This document shows positions 22,480 through 35,359 of a stretch of DNA of 64,000 nt, piece by piece (position 1 is the first letter of the stretch; each line of letters opens with the position of its first letter). A program made the translations under genes and the position numbers. The stretch spans positions 559,616 through 623,615 of the forward strand of contig NW_006921533.1 in the NCBI RefSeq assembly GCF_000340215.1. Direction: 5' to 3'. A model generated the notes under the pieces. That model searched no databases. It was not told where the DNA came from and saw only the letters and a program-made list of their open reading frames with translations. The DNA is from Pseudocercospora fijiensis CIRAD86. Its lineage: Eukaryota; Ascomycota; Dothideomycetes; Mycosphaerellales; Mycosphaerellaceae.

Positions 22480-23339
22480 TAGCGTTAGCGTTATATACTA
22501 GCTAGCTAGTAAGATAATATAGTTCGGCTAGGATCTATATACGATTATCGTAATATAATAGCTTTAAATAGAGTAGATATAGCTTTAGACGCGCCTAAAT
22601 ATACTCGACTTGCTAATCGTCGGGCTTATTTAGGCAGAAAACCTATAGTAAGGCGCTATACTAATTAAGTTTAAACGAAGCCTAAAAGATCTACTATACT
22701 CTATCGTAGTAACGGTTGCCGTAGAATTCCTTATTGCCTTAAACTCCTAAAAACCGAACCTTAGCTACTAAGGCGTTATACTCTTCCGCTTCTTTAAGCT
22801 ACTAAATATACGTAGCTTCTAGTACTATCTCCGATTATCCGACGAATCCGCGTACTTTTAATTCGTCGATTATACGCTAATATTTAGTAAATTCGAAGTT
22901 GTGCTAGAACTAATACGCCTAAGGTCGAGGACCGGGACCTAGTAGTAAGATCTTAATAATTCTTATTATCGGCGTACCTAGTAGTAGTTTTAATCGCGTT
23001 TACTAGAATATAGAGGGGGCTATAGTAGAAGCCGTCTTTAGCGCTAATATAGGATATAGCGATATAGGTTATAGGCGAGAACGCGAGGATACTAGTTAAG
23101 GGCGAGATCGTAAAGCTAGTAGAGATTACGACTATAGGAGAGTCGCTTAAGATTATAGTTATAATATAGGTAATAGTAACCTTAGCGGTAAAGCTTGTCG
23201 CTATAATAGCGAAGGCAGCTATAGAGACTATAGAGGTAAGGTTAGTTGCTCTAGTAACTTCGGTAATTACGGTAAACGCGGAGATAAAGATAATTGTCTT
23301 ATTAATAATAAGATTGCTAGTAAAGCTTGTAATGCTAAT
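22480..23339 (+). other. RIP-degraded sequence, possible gag-like tail
   Basis: Near 23,040-23,330 the plus strand gives an Arg/Gly/Asn/Ser-rich stretch resembling the nucleic-acid-binding tails of retroelement Gag proteins, but no zinc knuckle is evident. The remainder shows no recognisable domain. Confidence 0.3.
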
Positions 23340-23735
23340 ATACGTTCTATCTACAGGCTATTAGCTAGTAAACGCCTAGCTAGCTCGGAGTCCGATAGTC
23401 GAGCGCGTACTTCCTTAAGGGCGTCGTAAAGTGTCTTACGAGCGCCTTTATATCTAACTTTTAACGACTTTAGTATATTTAGGCCTATATCCTCTATAGG
23501 ATTATACTACTTATAGTATATATAATACGCGTCGCCCTCTACGTAGTCGCGTAGGTAAGCGTAGTTAGGCCGGTAGCGCTAGATATATTCCCGTTTAATA
23601 GCGTTAATAGGCTCCTCGCTTTTAGATATAAAATCCTACTTATAGAGATATAGATTCTACGTCTATACTAGGTCGTCGCGCTAGATTATATCGATCTTCT
23701 AGAAGATTTAGTAGCTAAGAAGGGAAGACATCCCT
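23340..23735 (-). pseudogene. Unidentified degenerate frame (~130 codons)
   Basis: From an ATG near 23,735 the minus strand reads about 130 codons to 23,340, broken only by TAG/TAA. It includes SKSEEPINAIKREYI, RYRPNYAYLRDYVEGD and KTLYDALKEVRARLSDSE. It is charged, with helical-looking segments. No family was recognised. The even stop type again points to RIP of a formerly intact gene. Confidence 0.4.
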
Positions 23736-25030
23736 TACTAGGTGCCGTCGAATAGGTAGGTAGCTAATATTATACTCTAATTACGCTTAGTTATAAGAGA
23801 CTCGACGGGGGTTCTTTATCCTACTTTTATAAAGAAATAGATTAGATTCGCCGCTACGATAACTACTAGTATACACACTCACAAGCAGGCAAAAGTCGTA
23901 TCGCGTAGTAATACGAGTACAAGATTAGAGAGGATTAGCCTCGAGTTCGCGATTAGGCGTCGCTATACTACGTTAAAATATCTATAGGTACGCTAGTATT
24001 ATACGATCTAGGTTCGTTAGGATAGGCCGTAAGATAGTTCTCTATTTCTATACGATCGGCGTTATTTACTACGTCTAGCTCCTTATTCCCTTAGTCGTTC
24101 TACGGCTCGATACTATTAGCCTCTTTATCTATACTATCTCGCTTTATATCCTTTTACTCCTTTTCTAGCTCGCTACTATCGGCTCCTTTATTACCGCTAT
24201 CTTCTTTCTACTCTTCTTATAGCTCGTTACCGTCGCGATTCTCTTCGGTTATATTCTATTTTATATCTTCTCGAACCTCCTTTTTCTAATATAAAATACA
24301 GGGGGACGGGATTCTCTTTTATAATACTAATAGGCCTCGTCGCCTTTATTAGTTAATAATAGTAGTTCGCGTACTACTATTTTAACTAGAAAACCGTTAG
24401 CGACTATTAGCTACGCTCTAAAGCCGTCTATCTATATTAGTAGGCTAGACCTCTTTATAATATATACTTTAATATAATTATAAGGAAGTAACGCGTATAT
24501 AGATACTAGATATAAGACTTAGTAGGTTCGATAGGGAGCTAAGTCTATCTACGTAAATCTAAATAGTTTTATATAGTACGCTAAGCGCTAATAAGCGGGT
24601 TAGTATACCTAATGCCTAGGGCTAGTATCTTTTACCTAGGGCGTAGCCCTTTATATTATCCCTATTCTCTCCCTCCTCTTTCTTAGAAATAGAATACTTA
24701 TTACGCTATTATATTCGACCTTAGATACGTACTTATCTAAGCTTTCTAAAGTAACGCGACTATAGTTTCCTTTCCTATACTAGAGATCTCTACTACTTTC
24801 TATTAGGATCGCCTTTCCCTAGACTTTAACTTCTATAGTTTCGTTTACAACTTCTAAGTCGATTACTTTTATCTACTAACTGCCCTCTAAACCGCGCTAT
24901 AACTGCCCTTTTATAAGCTTTACTTCTAGCTATACCTTTCTATCTTTTATCGACTCTTACTTCTATATTAGCTTCTAGTAGTATTAATATTTTCTTCTTT
25001 TCCTTTCTTTTTCTTTTCTTTCTATATCCC
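23736..25030. other. RIP-degraded sequence, nothing recognised
   Basis: No domain, tandem array or clear frame was found. Pyrimidine-rich segments (24,120-24,330 and 24,650-25,030) precede the CTA microsatellite. Confidence 0.5.
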
Positions 25031-25258
<228 letters not shown>

Positions 25259-26471
25259 TAGTAAGGTACTACTCTATCCTCTTACGACTTCCTTTATAAA
25301 ATTAACTCTTTTAGATAGTTTAGAAACGAATCTGTTATATAGGTTAATATTAAAGTCTCCTAGCCGGTTGAGTAGGACCGGATCCCCTTCGAATAAGTCT
25401 AGCATAATAACGTAGTAACTATTTGCGGCGAATTAGTCGGCGATAAGTTAGGCGTTAAGGAATTTATAGCCGATAACATCGGTAAGGATAAGAATTGCGG
25501 TAGAGGATTTAGGGCCGACGATATAGGTTAAGACTTTTTGTTTTTTTATATTATTAGATTAAGGTGTTAAAGAGGGTATAGAGGGAGGGTCTTACTATTA
25601 CCGATGTTCTCGAGCTTTCCTTTCGCCTCGCCCTCGTGCTTAACGCTAATAGTGTAGCATTTTCCTAGTAGGTTAGAAGACATATTAGGGAACTTAGAAC
25701 TCCTAGTATTATTATTACGGGGGGATGGAGTTGTAGAGGATATATAATAGAGAAAGGTGCAAACAGGACTAGAGCATCTCTAGACATTTAGCGCGTGTTT
25801 TCGGTAGAACTAAACCTACGAGCCGCGTAGTATAACGAAAAGAAAAAAATGAACCGTCTTCCCTATTAGCGTAGTGTAAAAGGTAATAACTAAATTCCTA
25901 TTAAGACCTCGAAATTGTTAATTAGAGCAAGTCGACACCGTCGTATTAGCCTCGTTCTTAAACCTGTTCCGGGCTATCTAAAACAGGAAACCTGTTAGTA
26001 GAATTCTTTAGAATCCTTCGATACTATAGACTGTCGCTTTTCTAGTCGGCGTCGTTATATCCTGTTATAGATTTTTCTTCCCCCTAGGTTGTTTACTAGA
26101 CGTCGCTTATATTAGCTCGACGAAATAATGTTTACGTACGTATCGCTATCGTCGATCCTATCGCCGCTATCGGTGCTATTACTAAGAAGGGTAGTAGTAG
26201 GTAGAGCAAGTTTATAGCACGACGGCACAAACTATTACGCACAGCGCAGTTAATTACTTACGTAATACTGCATTGTCGGCGGTCAAATTGGCTTCGGTGA
26301 CTTTATATACTAAGAAGTTATATAACAGTTATATAACTAAGCTAGCGTTACACAAACTCGGACCGTAAGAGAGAGGTCGCCGATTGACGTCGGCTCGCCG
26401 GAGATAGGCGTTAAGATAGCATTAGGTAGGCACGGTCCGTTCGAATGTTGTCTTTTACTTAATGTAAACTG
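25259..26471. other. Mixed repeat-derived sequence, nothing recognised
   Basis: The first part is TA-rich. From about 25,740 to 26,470 the sequence is less mutated and contains more CA/TG. No gene or domain is evident in either strand. Confidence 0.4.
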
Positions 26472-26789
26472 TGTTGTATTCAGAAGAAGGGCTAATTACA
26501 GAAAGCCCAAAGATGAAGTGTGCATAGTTGCAGCCTTAGGCATTATGCACGTAATAGCCTATATATATACTCTTTAAGTCACCCCCTTATCGCGTACATA
26601 TAGCCAAACAAACAAACCAAACAAAGGGGTATTAGGTATAGAAACAACTAGACTACTCTTAGGCTATTATAACAAAGCAATTAAACAAATACAAGCAGTT
26701 GAACTAGACAATAAACCTATATCTTCTATCTATTTAGTACTTAGTAGCAGGCTAAGCGGCGCTCTTAATAGTAGCCTTACAATCTACTA

Positions 26790-28720
26790 AGTTTAACTAC
26801 TAAACAAAGAGACTATGCTTAAGCTTGTTAAGTAGCTTAGTAAAGCTATTAGCAATTTGGTCGTAAGTGCTAATCTATATAATAGTAACCGTGCTATTAG
26901 TAATCTTCTCCCGAATATAGTATACCCTAGCATCTGTATGCTTAGTATAGCTATTAGTTATAGACTTCGCGTTAGTAATAGCAATTGCTAACTCATTGTC
27001 CTTATATAGGATAATAGGCTTAATAGAGCCCTTATAACCTATTTCCTCTAATATACGTATTAAGGGTACGGCTTCCTTAGCGGTAGTAGTAAGCTAAACA
27101 TACTTAGCTTTAGTAGATAACAAAGTAACTAAGGCCTATCGGCTAGACTTGTATAGAAGTAGTCCGCCTACTAGTATAAAGTAGAAGCTACTAGTAGAGC
27201 GGCGAGTAACTAGATTATTAGCCTATAAGGCGTTATAGTAACTAGCAAAGTTTAGTTTATAGTTGTACGTGCCTCGAAAGTATATACCGCGGCTAGAAGT
27301 GCCGACTAGGTACTTAATTAGCTATAGCAGAGCGTAATAGTGTTCTTTAGTTAGACTAGTAATAAATCGTAACAATAGGCTAGTAGTGTAGCATATATCT
27401 AGTCGAGTAATTATTACAGGCTATAGAGCCTCTCTAATGCCTTCCTAGTACTTAGCCTTAAAAGCAGTACTAGCTATATAGCTATTAGGTGCACGCTAAA
27501 TGCTAGTCTTAACATAGCGTAGTGCTATTAGAGTAGCAGGCGCTATACGGCCCTATATACCGTACTTTTCACTAAGCCGGTTTAGATAGGCGTCCTATAT
27601 AATATAAATAGTACGGTCCTTGCGGTTGCGAATAATGCGCATACCGAGATAGTAGTAAAGATTACTAAGCTCGCGCATATTAAATCGATCCTTAAGCAAC
27701 TAAGCGACGGCCTATAGAGCTAATAGACTGTATGCAATAATAATTATATTATCTACGTGGATAACGATAATAGAGTTGCTAATAGTGTGTTTGAATAAAC
27801 ACATATTACTTATTATAGGGATGAAGTTAAGGCTCTTTAGGTACTTGCGGAGCTCTTTATACTGTAGTATAGGCGATTGCTTGAGTCTGTATAGGGCCTT
27901 CTTAAGCAGGCAAACTATGCCCTTGCCTCTACTACGATCCTTAAAGCCGTATAGCTGCTTAACGCAGATCTTGTAGTTGTCGCTAATTATAGCGTTTAAG
28001 AAGGCAGTAAGAATATCAAACTGCTAAGCCTCCAAATTATAATAGGCAATAAGACTAAACAAGGCTCGGAGAGTAGACGGCTTAGTAACGGCAGTATAGG
28101 TGTTATTATAGTCCTTACCCTCAACCTAAGTAAAACCCTTAACAACCTAGCGCGCCTTAAAGCGGCTAACCTCGCTATTAGCATTGCGCTTAATAGTAAA
28201 CACCTATCTGCTATAGACCACCTTGCGGCTATTTAGAACCTCTAGCTTAGAAATATAGATCTAGGTAATGTTGTCTATAAGTAACTTATACTTAGCCTTA
28301 TAGGCTTCCTTCTACTATAGCTAGTATAGTAATTCCTTAGCGTCCTTAAAGCTCTTTAGAATAGGAATAGTCTCTTTAGGCTTATTAGACTGTTCGGCAA
28401 TATAGCAGGAGGCTATAAAGCCCTTTATATAGGCTATCGGCATGTTAGCTAGTTAGCGGCGCGCCTTGCGTTAAACACCGGCATTAGCTAGGTACCTACG
28501 TAAGAGGTTACGAGCTAACTTGTTACTTCGGGTCTTGCGCGTAGAACGATTACTAACAGCCTTAGCAGGTCGCTTAAACTTAGGCAACTACCCTAGCTCG
28601 CCCTTCTTAGCGTAAGGATCGTACGCTAGTTCTTCCTTAGCTAACTAAAAGCTATCTTTATTACTTAAAGGCGGTTAAACAGCTAGTAGGTTATCGTCGA
28701 GTAGCAACGGACTAGCGACC
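26790..28720 (-). pseudogene. Copia reverse transcriptase and RNase H
   Basis: The frame includes KALYRLKQSP-like RT finger sequence, HVDN at 27,748-27,762 in place of the usual YVDD, LNRLSEKYGI, RLDICYTTSLLLRF and, in RNase H, TKHTDARVYYIREKI (about 26,960-26,905) and IANSFTKLL. These are standard Copia landmarks. The Asp to Asn change in the active-site box and scattered TAG/TAA stops make it non-functional. The plus frames at 27,776-27,976 and the other frame at 27,996-28,184 are shadows. Confidence 0.88.
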
Positions 28721-30019
28721 TTATTAGTTACCTCTATATCCTAAGTAGGCTCGTCTAGAGGCTCTTCTTACTAGGCTAGAAGCTGCTAGACTATACTAGC
28801 GGCTTCCTATAGTAACGGTGCCTCGTTGCTTGTAGAATTGAATAGAGCCGGCATAATAGACTCGAGTGTAACAAACTCGTTCTTAGCTAGGTTATTAGGA
28901 TTGGCGTATAGGTTTATGCCCTCTAGAAGCAATAGCTCGCTAGCTGTCTTAATAAACTAGACATCCTTTAATAGAATAACCTTGTGCTAGTCTACCTCCG
29001 TTTAGGCCTTTATACATTAAGGATTACGTTCCGCGGTAGTAGTAGCGGAATAGATTAGCACACGTAATACAGTCAAATTTAGGGTTCTTTTACCGACTTC
29101 CGATCTACTAATTATATACTACTCCACCTAATCCTTTGCCTAAAGGCCTAAAGCTAAACCGCTGATTTTTATCGTAGATTCCGCTATTAAAACACGATCT
29201 CGCTATACCAACGAAGACTAGCATATCTAATACGCAGAGGTTGTAGCGCTGCTATTTCCGAATATAGCGATTCAAAAATCAAGTCTCTACGACGTGTATA
29301 CGTTAAGTTACACTAATTCAGCCGAGCCTACTTCTGTAGCTATCCGCCTACCTAAACATACCGATTCTTAACATATCGTTTAAGGGTATACGGACCTACG
29401 GCGGAGCCTGTGCAATACTTAAACTTTGGAGCTACGTGCTGCTTATAACGTGTTTAAGAGATAAAGTAGTAGTAAAGAGATAGATACTCGAGGCCGAAGG
29501 ATTAGTTTGCCCTACTAGATTGCGGCGACCGTTTAGGTTAGAATACAGATCAAATAGATACGCGGAGGTTGTAGACAGTACTAGAAAGGTGGACCTCCTA
29601 CGCTTTGTTAATATATAAGAGCGTCGTTTGTCTAATAGTAAAGCATATAGGGGTAGGTAAACAAGTTAGTCGAGAGCAGCAATTTACGTTTATCGATAAT
29701 AACTTTAGCATTTCTAAAGCGACTAGCTTATTAAAATAGCGGATATTCTTAATCGCTAAATTATCTAGGTCCCGTCTCTATAAAGTGCTATACTGCGACT
29801 AATAGTTGTTAAGCTATATAGCCTATTCGACATAAAATATAGTAGTAGTAACGCAACCTGTACCCGCTAGCAACGGTTTAGCTTTAGGCGCTTCGCTAGA
29901 ATGAGATCTCGAATAGCGCTAAACCTAATATAGTATAGTATAGAAATGGAAGTTACGAGTAGCACACACACACGAATTTAACTACGAAGCGCCTAAATAG
30001 AGGTAGGTGCTAGTTAGGA

Positions 30020-30345
30020 AGATAAATTATATATTTTCCTAAGTCTACTAAGTCCTTAGCATAGCTAACTAGCTTGCTAACAAGGCCTCTACTATCTATC
30101 TTCTTTCTACGAGCAACTCCGTAATTATATGCAATAGTAGTATAGCTATAGGCACGAAGATGCTAAAGACGTAGCTGCTTTCGAGACTAATTAAGCTCCC
30201 TAGCTACAATAGTATAGGGGCTAAGACCTTCCAAGGTTCTAGGAGTGATATTAAGGACCTATATAGCAGTAGTGACTGTATACGGCTACAGGGCCTTTAG
30301 CAAATTGGCATAAAGCATTATCTTTCTCGCAGTCGTATATACGAT
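30020..30345 (-). pseudogene. Copia integrase C-terminal fragment
   Basis: Minus-strand translation gives SPYTIVARELN, then QLRL-stop-HLRAYSYTTIAYN, then RRKKIDSRGLVSKLVSYAKD. This fits the Copia segment after the integrase core (the TPYE, HLRVFGC and KLDxxxxxxxFVGY landmarks). It starts directly at the breakpoint of the GH67 gene and runs in the same direction. Confidence 0.72.
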
Positions 30346-30352
30346 ATAATTG

Positions 30353-31815
30353 CTAGAGATGACTCCCGAGCCAAGTTGAGTTCATCCCAACATTGACCAC
30401 AGCCGCGGAACCGCCTAGATGTCTTCCTAGGTACTTGCCGGTGAAGACATCCTTCGTAAGCGATGTATCATTGTTGAGTCGCAAGTCAAAGTCGGTGATT
30501 GTCTTCCACAAGGGCGGCAGGTAAACCAAATGACACTGCTGACCAAGGTATTCTTGTGCTACCTGCAGCTCGATGGCGGTGCTGGTTTTGAGTAGGTTGG
30601 CGAAAAGAGGTGACACTGGTTCTCTGACTTGGAAGTCAATAGGACCGAACTTGATCTGAACAACAACGTTGTCATCGAAGTCGCCATCGAGAGGTTTGAA
30701 GAAGTCAACGGCCGCTTTGGCTCGATCCGCCTTCCAGTCCGATTCGTTCAATTGGTTATAGACGAAAGCTCTGAACATGAGTACTCCTCCGTGGGGTTTC
30801 AGAGCTCGAGCGAACATATTTGCGCCCTCGGCAAGAGTTCGGTTGTAATGCAGTGGACCCGGTTGTCCTTCTGAATTCGCCTTGACCAGATAGCCAGCCA
30901 TGTCTGGAATACGGTGGTATATCTGATCTGTCACGTTGTGCCAAAAGGCAATGACTTTTTCATCCAGCGGGTCGTACGTATCGGTGACAGTCAGATTTGC
31001 GGGTGATGCAAAGTAAAGAGACAAGCCAAGTTGGATGCCATAGGGTCTGAACACATCAGCAATCCGTCCAAGGCCTTCGATGTTGTCTGGTTTCAAGGTT
31101 GTGTAATTTGCATTGACATTGTTGACCACCACAGCATTGACACGGATGGAGGCTAGAAGCCGTGCGTATTCTGCTGCTCGTGTGAGATCTGATCTAACAT
31201 GGCCGTTTTCAAAGAAAATGGACTTTCCCGCGAAACCACGCTCGATTGAGGAGTCCAGCTAGAAGCCGAGAGCAATAATGTTAGCATAGCTTTGGGCAAA
31301 AGTAGACTGGTGAAGTTTCTCACGTTGTCCCATTCGTTCGTCCATCGTATTGGGGCTGCCGGGTTCGTGATGTACTCGACATTCGAAAAGTTGCCTTGCG
31401 CAAGCATTGACAAGTATTCGAATGCGCCGTATAACGCTCCTCGCTCATTCCGTCCAAGAATGCGAACATGGTGGTCCTGAACGCTGAGTGAGAAGCCATC
31501 TTCAATAAGATTGAAATGGGGGTCTTGTCCGTGAAATGTGTTCATATATTGATCGACCGTGCCAACAACAATGCCGGATCCGAGTTCAATCGCTGCTGCA
31601 TTGGTGGCGACCTTTTTGCCGAATATCTGTAGTAGTCCTCGTTGCAGTTCCTGTCCAGCGGTATACACAGGGCTGCCCTGAGTTCTATTGAGAACAAGGA
31701 TGCTAGATGGTAAGCTGTTGTGATGGTATTCATGAGGCAGTGGAGCATATCGGAGCCAAGCCTGTAGGCCATCCTCTGCGGCGACCAAGGCAAGCAGAGA
31801 GAGCCACCAAAGCAT
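30353..31815 (-). CDS. aguA: GH67 alpha-glucuronidase, C-terminally truncated by repeat DNA
   Basis: GH67 enzymes are secreted and remove 4-O-methyl-glucuronic acid from xylan side chains. Here the ATG at 31,815 opens a signal peptide (MLWWLSLLALVAA); the longer frame from 31,845 begins at GTG. Exon 1 is 31,815-31,324, intron 31,323-31,259 (65 bp, GTGAGA donor, ATGCTAAC branch point, TCTAG acceptor), exon 2 31,258-30,353. The spliced product has 465 residues against about 830-840 in the family. The presumed catalytic acids are present: Glu294 (KANSEGQPG), Asp372 (GPIDFQVREP) and Glu400 (AQEYLGQ). The frame stops at WLGSHL, exactly where Copia sequence begins. The missing C-terminal helical domain is needed for folding and dimerisation in known enzymes, so activity is doubtful. 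The gene itself shows no RIP. Confidence 0.88.
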
Positions 31816-32558
31816 ATCCACTGTAGATTTCAGACAGACAGCCACGAATACGAAGCAACAGCAACAGGCTCATCTCTGCCTTTTCATTAAAACAGCAGCC
31901 CTACGCAACTCCTGCGGTTGGCAATGCCGATGTTGGCATCGAATTCAGCCTATAGCCATTTCCGGGCGGAGAAGATGGTTCATCACGGCAAACAGCGAGA
32001 GTTTTTGGCGATTCCGCCCATTGTAGAGGCAAACGGCGGGAATGTGCAGTAACGGCTAGCGGACATGTTGAGAAAAGAGGAGGAGCATCGGAGTTTTGAG
32101 ACGCGTGTGGATAATGTCAATACAATGCCCAATATGAAAGTCCTCAACGACGTTTTCGACCCACGAACACGATGGCACTACTTGACAGAGGACAGAGAAG
32201 CATTGTGGGCAAGATTCTGCGAGAAGAGATGGGCAGGTCGTTGACGGACCTGGCAAGGTTGCGTGTCTGAGATGCAAGAGCCTGTATAAGGGATGAGATG
32301 GGTGATTGAATGAACGAGAACGGCACCATTTGAGGCCACAAGTATATCATATCCCGAAGAGAGCGATCACAGTTTCGAGATGGAAGCTGCGCACATAGCG
32401 GGAGAAGTGACTCCACAGCGCCTGCGAAGGAAGGACTTGCATCGTTCTGTCAAACGGCTCCGGGCAGTAGTCGCTATCGGCCTCTTCGTAACCTGCCATT
32501 ATCCGCAAAGCCTCATTGCTGAACTTTGCCAGCACGCCTTCCAGAGCCGCCTCTCATC
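31816..32558. other. Divergent intergenic region, GH67 / RRM protein
   Basis: This 743-bp spacer has ordinary composition. Several short frames on both strands start at non-ATG codons and lack domains. I see no gene and no clear promoter element. Confidence 0.5.
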
Positions 32559-33565
32559 ATGGCCCATGACGACTTGAACCGACTGGTGATGACGCTGTTG
32601 GCACTATCTTCTGGCCTTGAAGGTACACTCGCGAGCCAGATCAGGACCGAAATCGCCAAGATTCCGGCAGCACTGTACAGCGAACGCAACGAGACCGACA
32701 AGAGCATCGCAGCATTGAAGAATCAGACGAGAGAAGTCGAAAAGATGATGGAGAATCTGCGCCGAGGTACGATGTCTTCCCATTGATCATCTCGTAGCGG
32801 TACATCTTCCCTGACATTCCACTCACATAGAGAACGAGCACCTGAAGGAAGCTTATACACTGCTGGAGATGCCAATGGCTCACGTGCAGCCGGAGCTCCA
32901 GACTGCAAACACACCACATGCAGATACAATCTCCGCGAGGGGCTTCAAAGGCGGGTCGTGTCCGCCGAGCGAAGAGCGACGCCCGCCAGAAGCCCGAGCA
33001 AGCATCCGCAAGCGATTCTCGACGGGCTTCCACTCGAATGGCGATCACGAGAGTGAATGTAATGATCGCATCTCAGGAGCTCGCGACGAGAACATCCTGC
33101 CAACGCCATCTGGTAAAAGAGTATGGGTGGGTGGACTGGCCCGTGAGACGGACGAAGGAGCGCTGAGGGAGTTTTTTGACGACTTTGAGTGGTGGGACAA
33201 CCGCCCGAGATGCGAACATTGCTAATGTTCTCGGCGCTAACCTCGATTGCAGCGTCTCTATCGCATTCCATACCACAAGTTCGAAAAACAGAATTGCCTT
33301 CGTCATCCTTCCCACAGCTGCCGAAGCTTCGCGGGCTGTCCGACAACTCCACAACAAACGCCTTCTCGATCGCATAGTGTCAGTGAAGCATGCGATTCCG
33401 AAAACCAACCCTTCCTCTGAAGATGCTGACTGCTCTGACGTGCCCGGGGAAGGCGACTTTCACTTTCGGGGTCGATCTTCTACCAATGCCGTAGAGCTTT
33501 TTCCCAGATTGGGGGCGCGATCACAGGACAATCCCGCCAAGCGAGCGAAAATTTCGCCAGCTTGA
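32559..33565 (+). CDS. RRM-domain protein with N-terminal coiled coil, function unknown
   Basis: The ATG at 32,559 follows a non-ATG extension of the frame. Exons are 32,559-32,766, 32,831-33,191 and 33,253-33,565; introns are 64 bp (GTACGA...CATAG) and 61 bp (GTGGGA...GCTAAC...TGCAG). Joining them gives 293 residues. Residues 1-85 are charged and helical (ETDKSIAALKNQTREVEKM), probably a coiled coil. After a Pro/Arg/Ser-rich linker comes a single RRM at about 165-238, with RVWVGGLARETDE as RNP2 and NRIAFVILPTAAEASRAV near RNP1. The C-terminus is low-complexity with a basic end (NPAKRAKISPA), possibly a nuclear signal. RRMs bind RNA; the target is unknown. RNP1 lacks the usual aromatic pair, so RNA binding may be weak. 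Confidence 0.8.
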
Positions 33566-35359
33566 TTGCGAACACTGGAAAGACAATCATGTGATGCGTG
33601 AAAGAGCCATAATACAGAGAGCTTAACATGGCTTCCGAGATTATCCACCACTGCAGGCAGAATTGATCTGGCTACGAGATGGTATAGACTTAGACGTAGA
33701 ATGGCGAGAATTTACCACACTACTCAACATGTTCCTTGGCGTGTAGTCGACTCCAAATTCTCCAATTTCCATGGAGGGACGGTCATCGTAATCTCCTATG
33801 ACGTAATCTTTGAATTGATCGAATTTTCATCCACAGTCCAAATGCTGGAGTCGATCACTCAACTCGACGATATACGGCATTTGCTGTGTGTGCTGAATGA
33901 TAAGACGTGCACTGAAGAAAGAGAACCGTAGAATACTGATCTGCTTGTAGGCGGAAACCTTCGAAAAATTCTACGTGTGCCCGACTGGAATGGAACCGTT
34001 GTGGCAAAAAAAGAAAAAGAAAATCTTCGAAATTTGGAGGAGGCGGATTTGCTGTGTTTGACAGTTCCGGCTACAAGCAGATTCGAGCCTCCGGAACTGA
34101 GTACTGATTAAAAAGTCAGTCAAGGCCTCTGCAAAGGCGATGACTTGTTCTTGTGGTATACAAAAAGAGGTTGTTACATTTGATCAAAAAATGATCTATA
34201 GGTTCTATTCTGCCCGGAGTTAGTAAAGCCACGGACTCCTATTCTATTATTCTAACTGACCGGATACCGGGAGTCGAACCCGGCGCTGTCCGGTAACTCT
34301 GATTGCTCAATGAAAGCGGACGATGTTAGCTGGCAGGGGGTCAGCATGAGTCCGACTGTTGACATTATCGATGTAATGGGTACTAGGAGACTAACCCGAT
34401 ACACCTGCTCAACGGTTAGCCGTTGCTCATAAGTGAATGGACAGGAAGACGAGCCATATCCGATTGCCTGATTGGCTGGTGATGAGCATGGATGAGCTCT
34501 ACAATAATATATACATAATACGTTATGCTCATATCGGATATTTTCGGCCCGACTCTGCCCCCGATCCTTTCCCTCACTTGCTCCACTTGTCGACTTCATC
34601 GCAACGCCATCAGGTTTTCTTCGATGGTAGAAAGGTCGCTCACATCTGGGAACAGGTCTTGATTGCTAGCCGTCCGGCATCATTCAAAACCATACCAGGG
34701 CTGTTTTCACTCATCACCTAAAGGGCTCGCGAATTCTACAACCCTGCAAGTTTCTCTTGCAATCTGGACATCTAGCAGTTCTTGCTCGGGAAAGAAAACT
34801 TGTATAAAACTGGAATGGCTCAGAAAGACTTTAAAGAGCTGTCGATCTGCATAGCCGCTCTGCATCTGGTCCACAAGCAGACCGAAAACAATATTCAATC
34901 AATTGCATAGCCGGCGCCACCGAGCGCGACGAGAGCAGTCATTGCAAAACCCGGACTTCCTTTATGAATTCAGCGCATTCTCGGCTGTATCGGGCTACTC
35001 TTGCTCAGATAGACCGGCTCGATGGACGTCTAGAAAATCCAGGTCCCAGTCTCCTTAGGCTGTGACTCGAAATGTTACGAACTCCAATCAGCATGCTACG
35101 ACAGGAATGATACTGCAGCAACTTGGGTCCAAAGACGACAGCGGTCTGGCCAAGGAATTCGGGTATTGGACCATCTATCAGGCTTGGTTCTTGCGGCCAT
35201 GCAGGCAATTCCGAAGTATCTATAGAGTCTCGGCTGCACAAGGTCGATAGGCTTGAGCTCAAAATTCGAATGGCTTCTTAAGACTCCTTGGAAGCTGTGC
35301 TCAATATGTGCTTCAGCTTAGGATAGAGTCCTGCTAATGCTAGACCGGGCGAACGTTGT
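33566..35359. other. Long non-coding stretch between the RRM gene and the tandem array
   Basis: Only short frames without domains occur here, many starting at GTG or TTG. Apart from the tRNA-like hairpin at 34,257-34,294 nothing is recognised. An A-rich stretch lies at about 34,008-34,025. Confidence 0.5.
34257..34294 (-). other. tRNA-like acceptor/T-arm minihelix
   Basis: On the minus strand a six-base ACCGGA pairs with TCCGGT, enclosing CCGGG-TTCGACT-CCCGG, a perfect T-stem and a canonical TTCGACT T-loop containing the B-box core. No D arm or anticodon arm is present between the two halves. The 50 bases upstream do not form a tRNA either. It is probably a tRNA relic with an internal deletion, or a part of a tRNA-derived SINE. 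Confidence 0.55.

Larger units (their letters stand above)
26472..30350 (-). mobile_element. Ty1/Copia LTR retrotransposon remnant
   Basis: On the minus strand the order is integrase C-terminal part (30,345-30,020), a long degenerate linker, reverse transcriptase (about 28,700-27,450) and RNase H (about 27,400-26,790). Integrase before RT is the Copia order. At the 3' side, sequence starting tgttgtattcag at 26,472 could be the LTR end, and a TATA-like tatatatata segment lies near 26,560. The 5' part (LTR, gag, protease, most of integrase) is missing: the element stops at the truncated GH67 gene. Confidence 0.82.
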
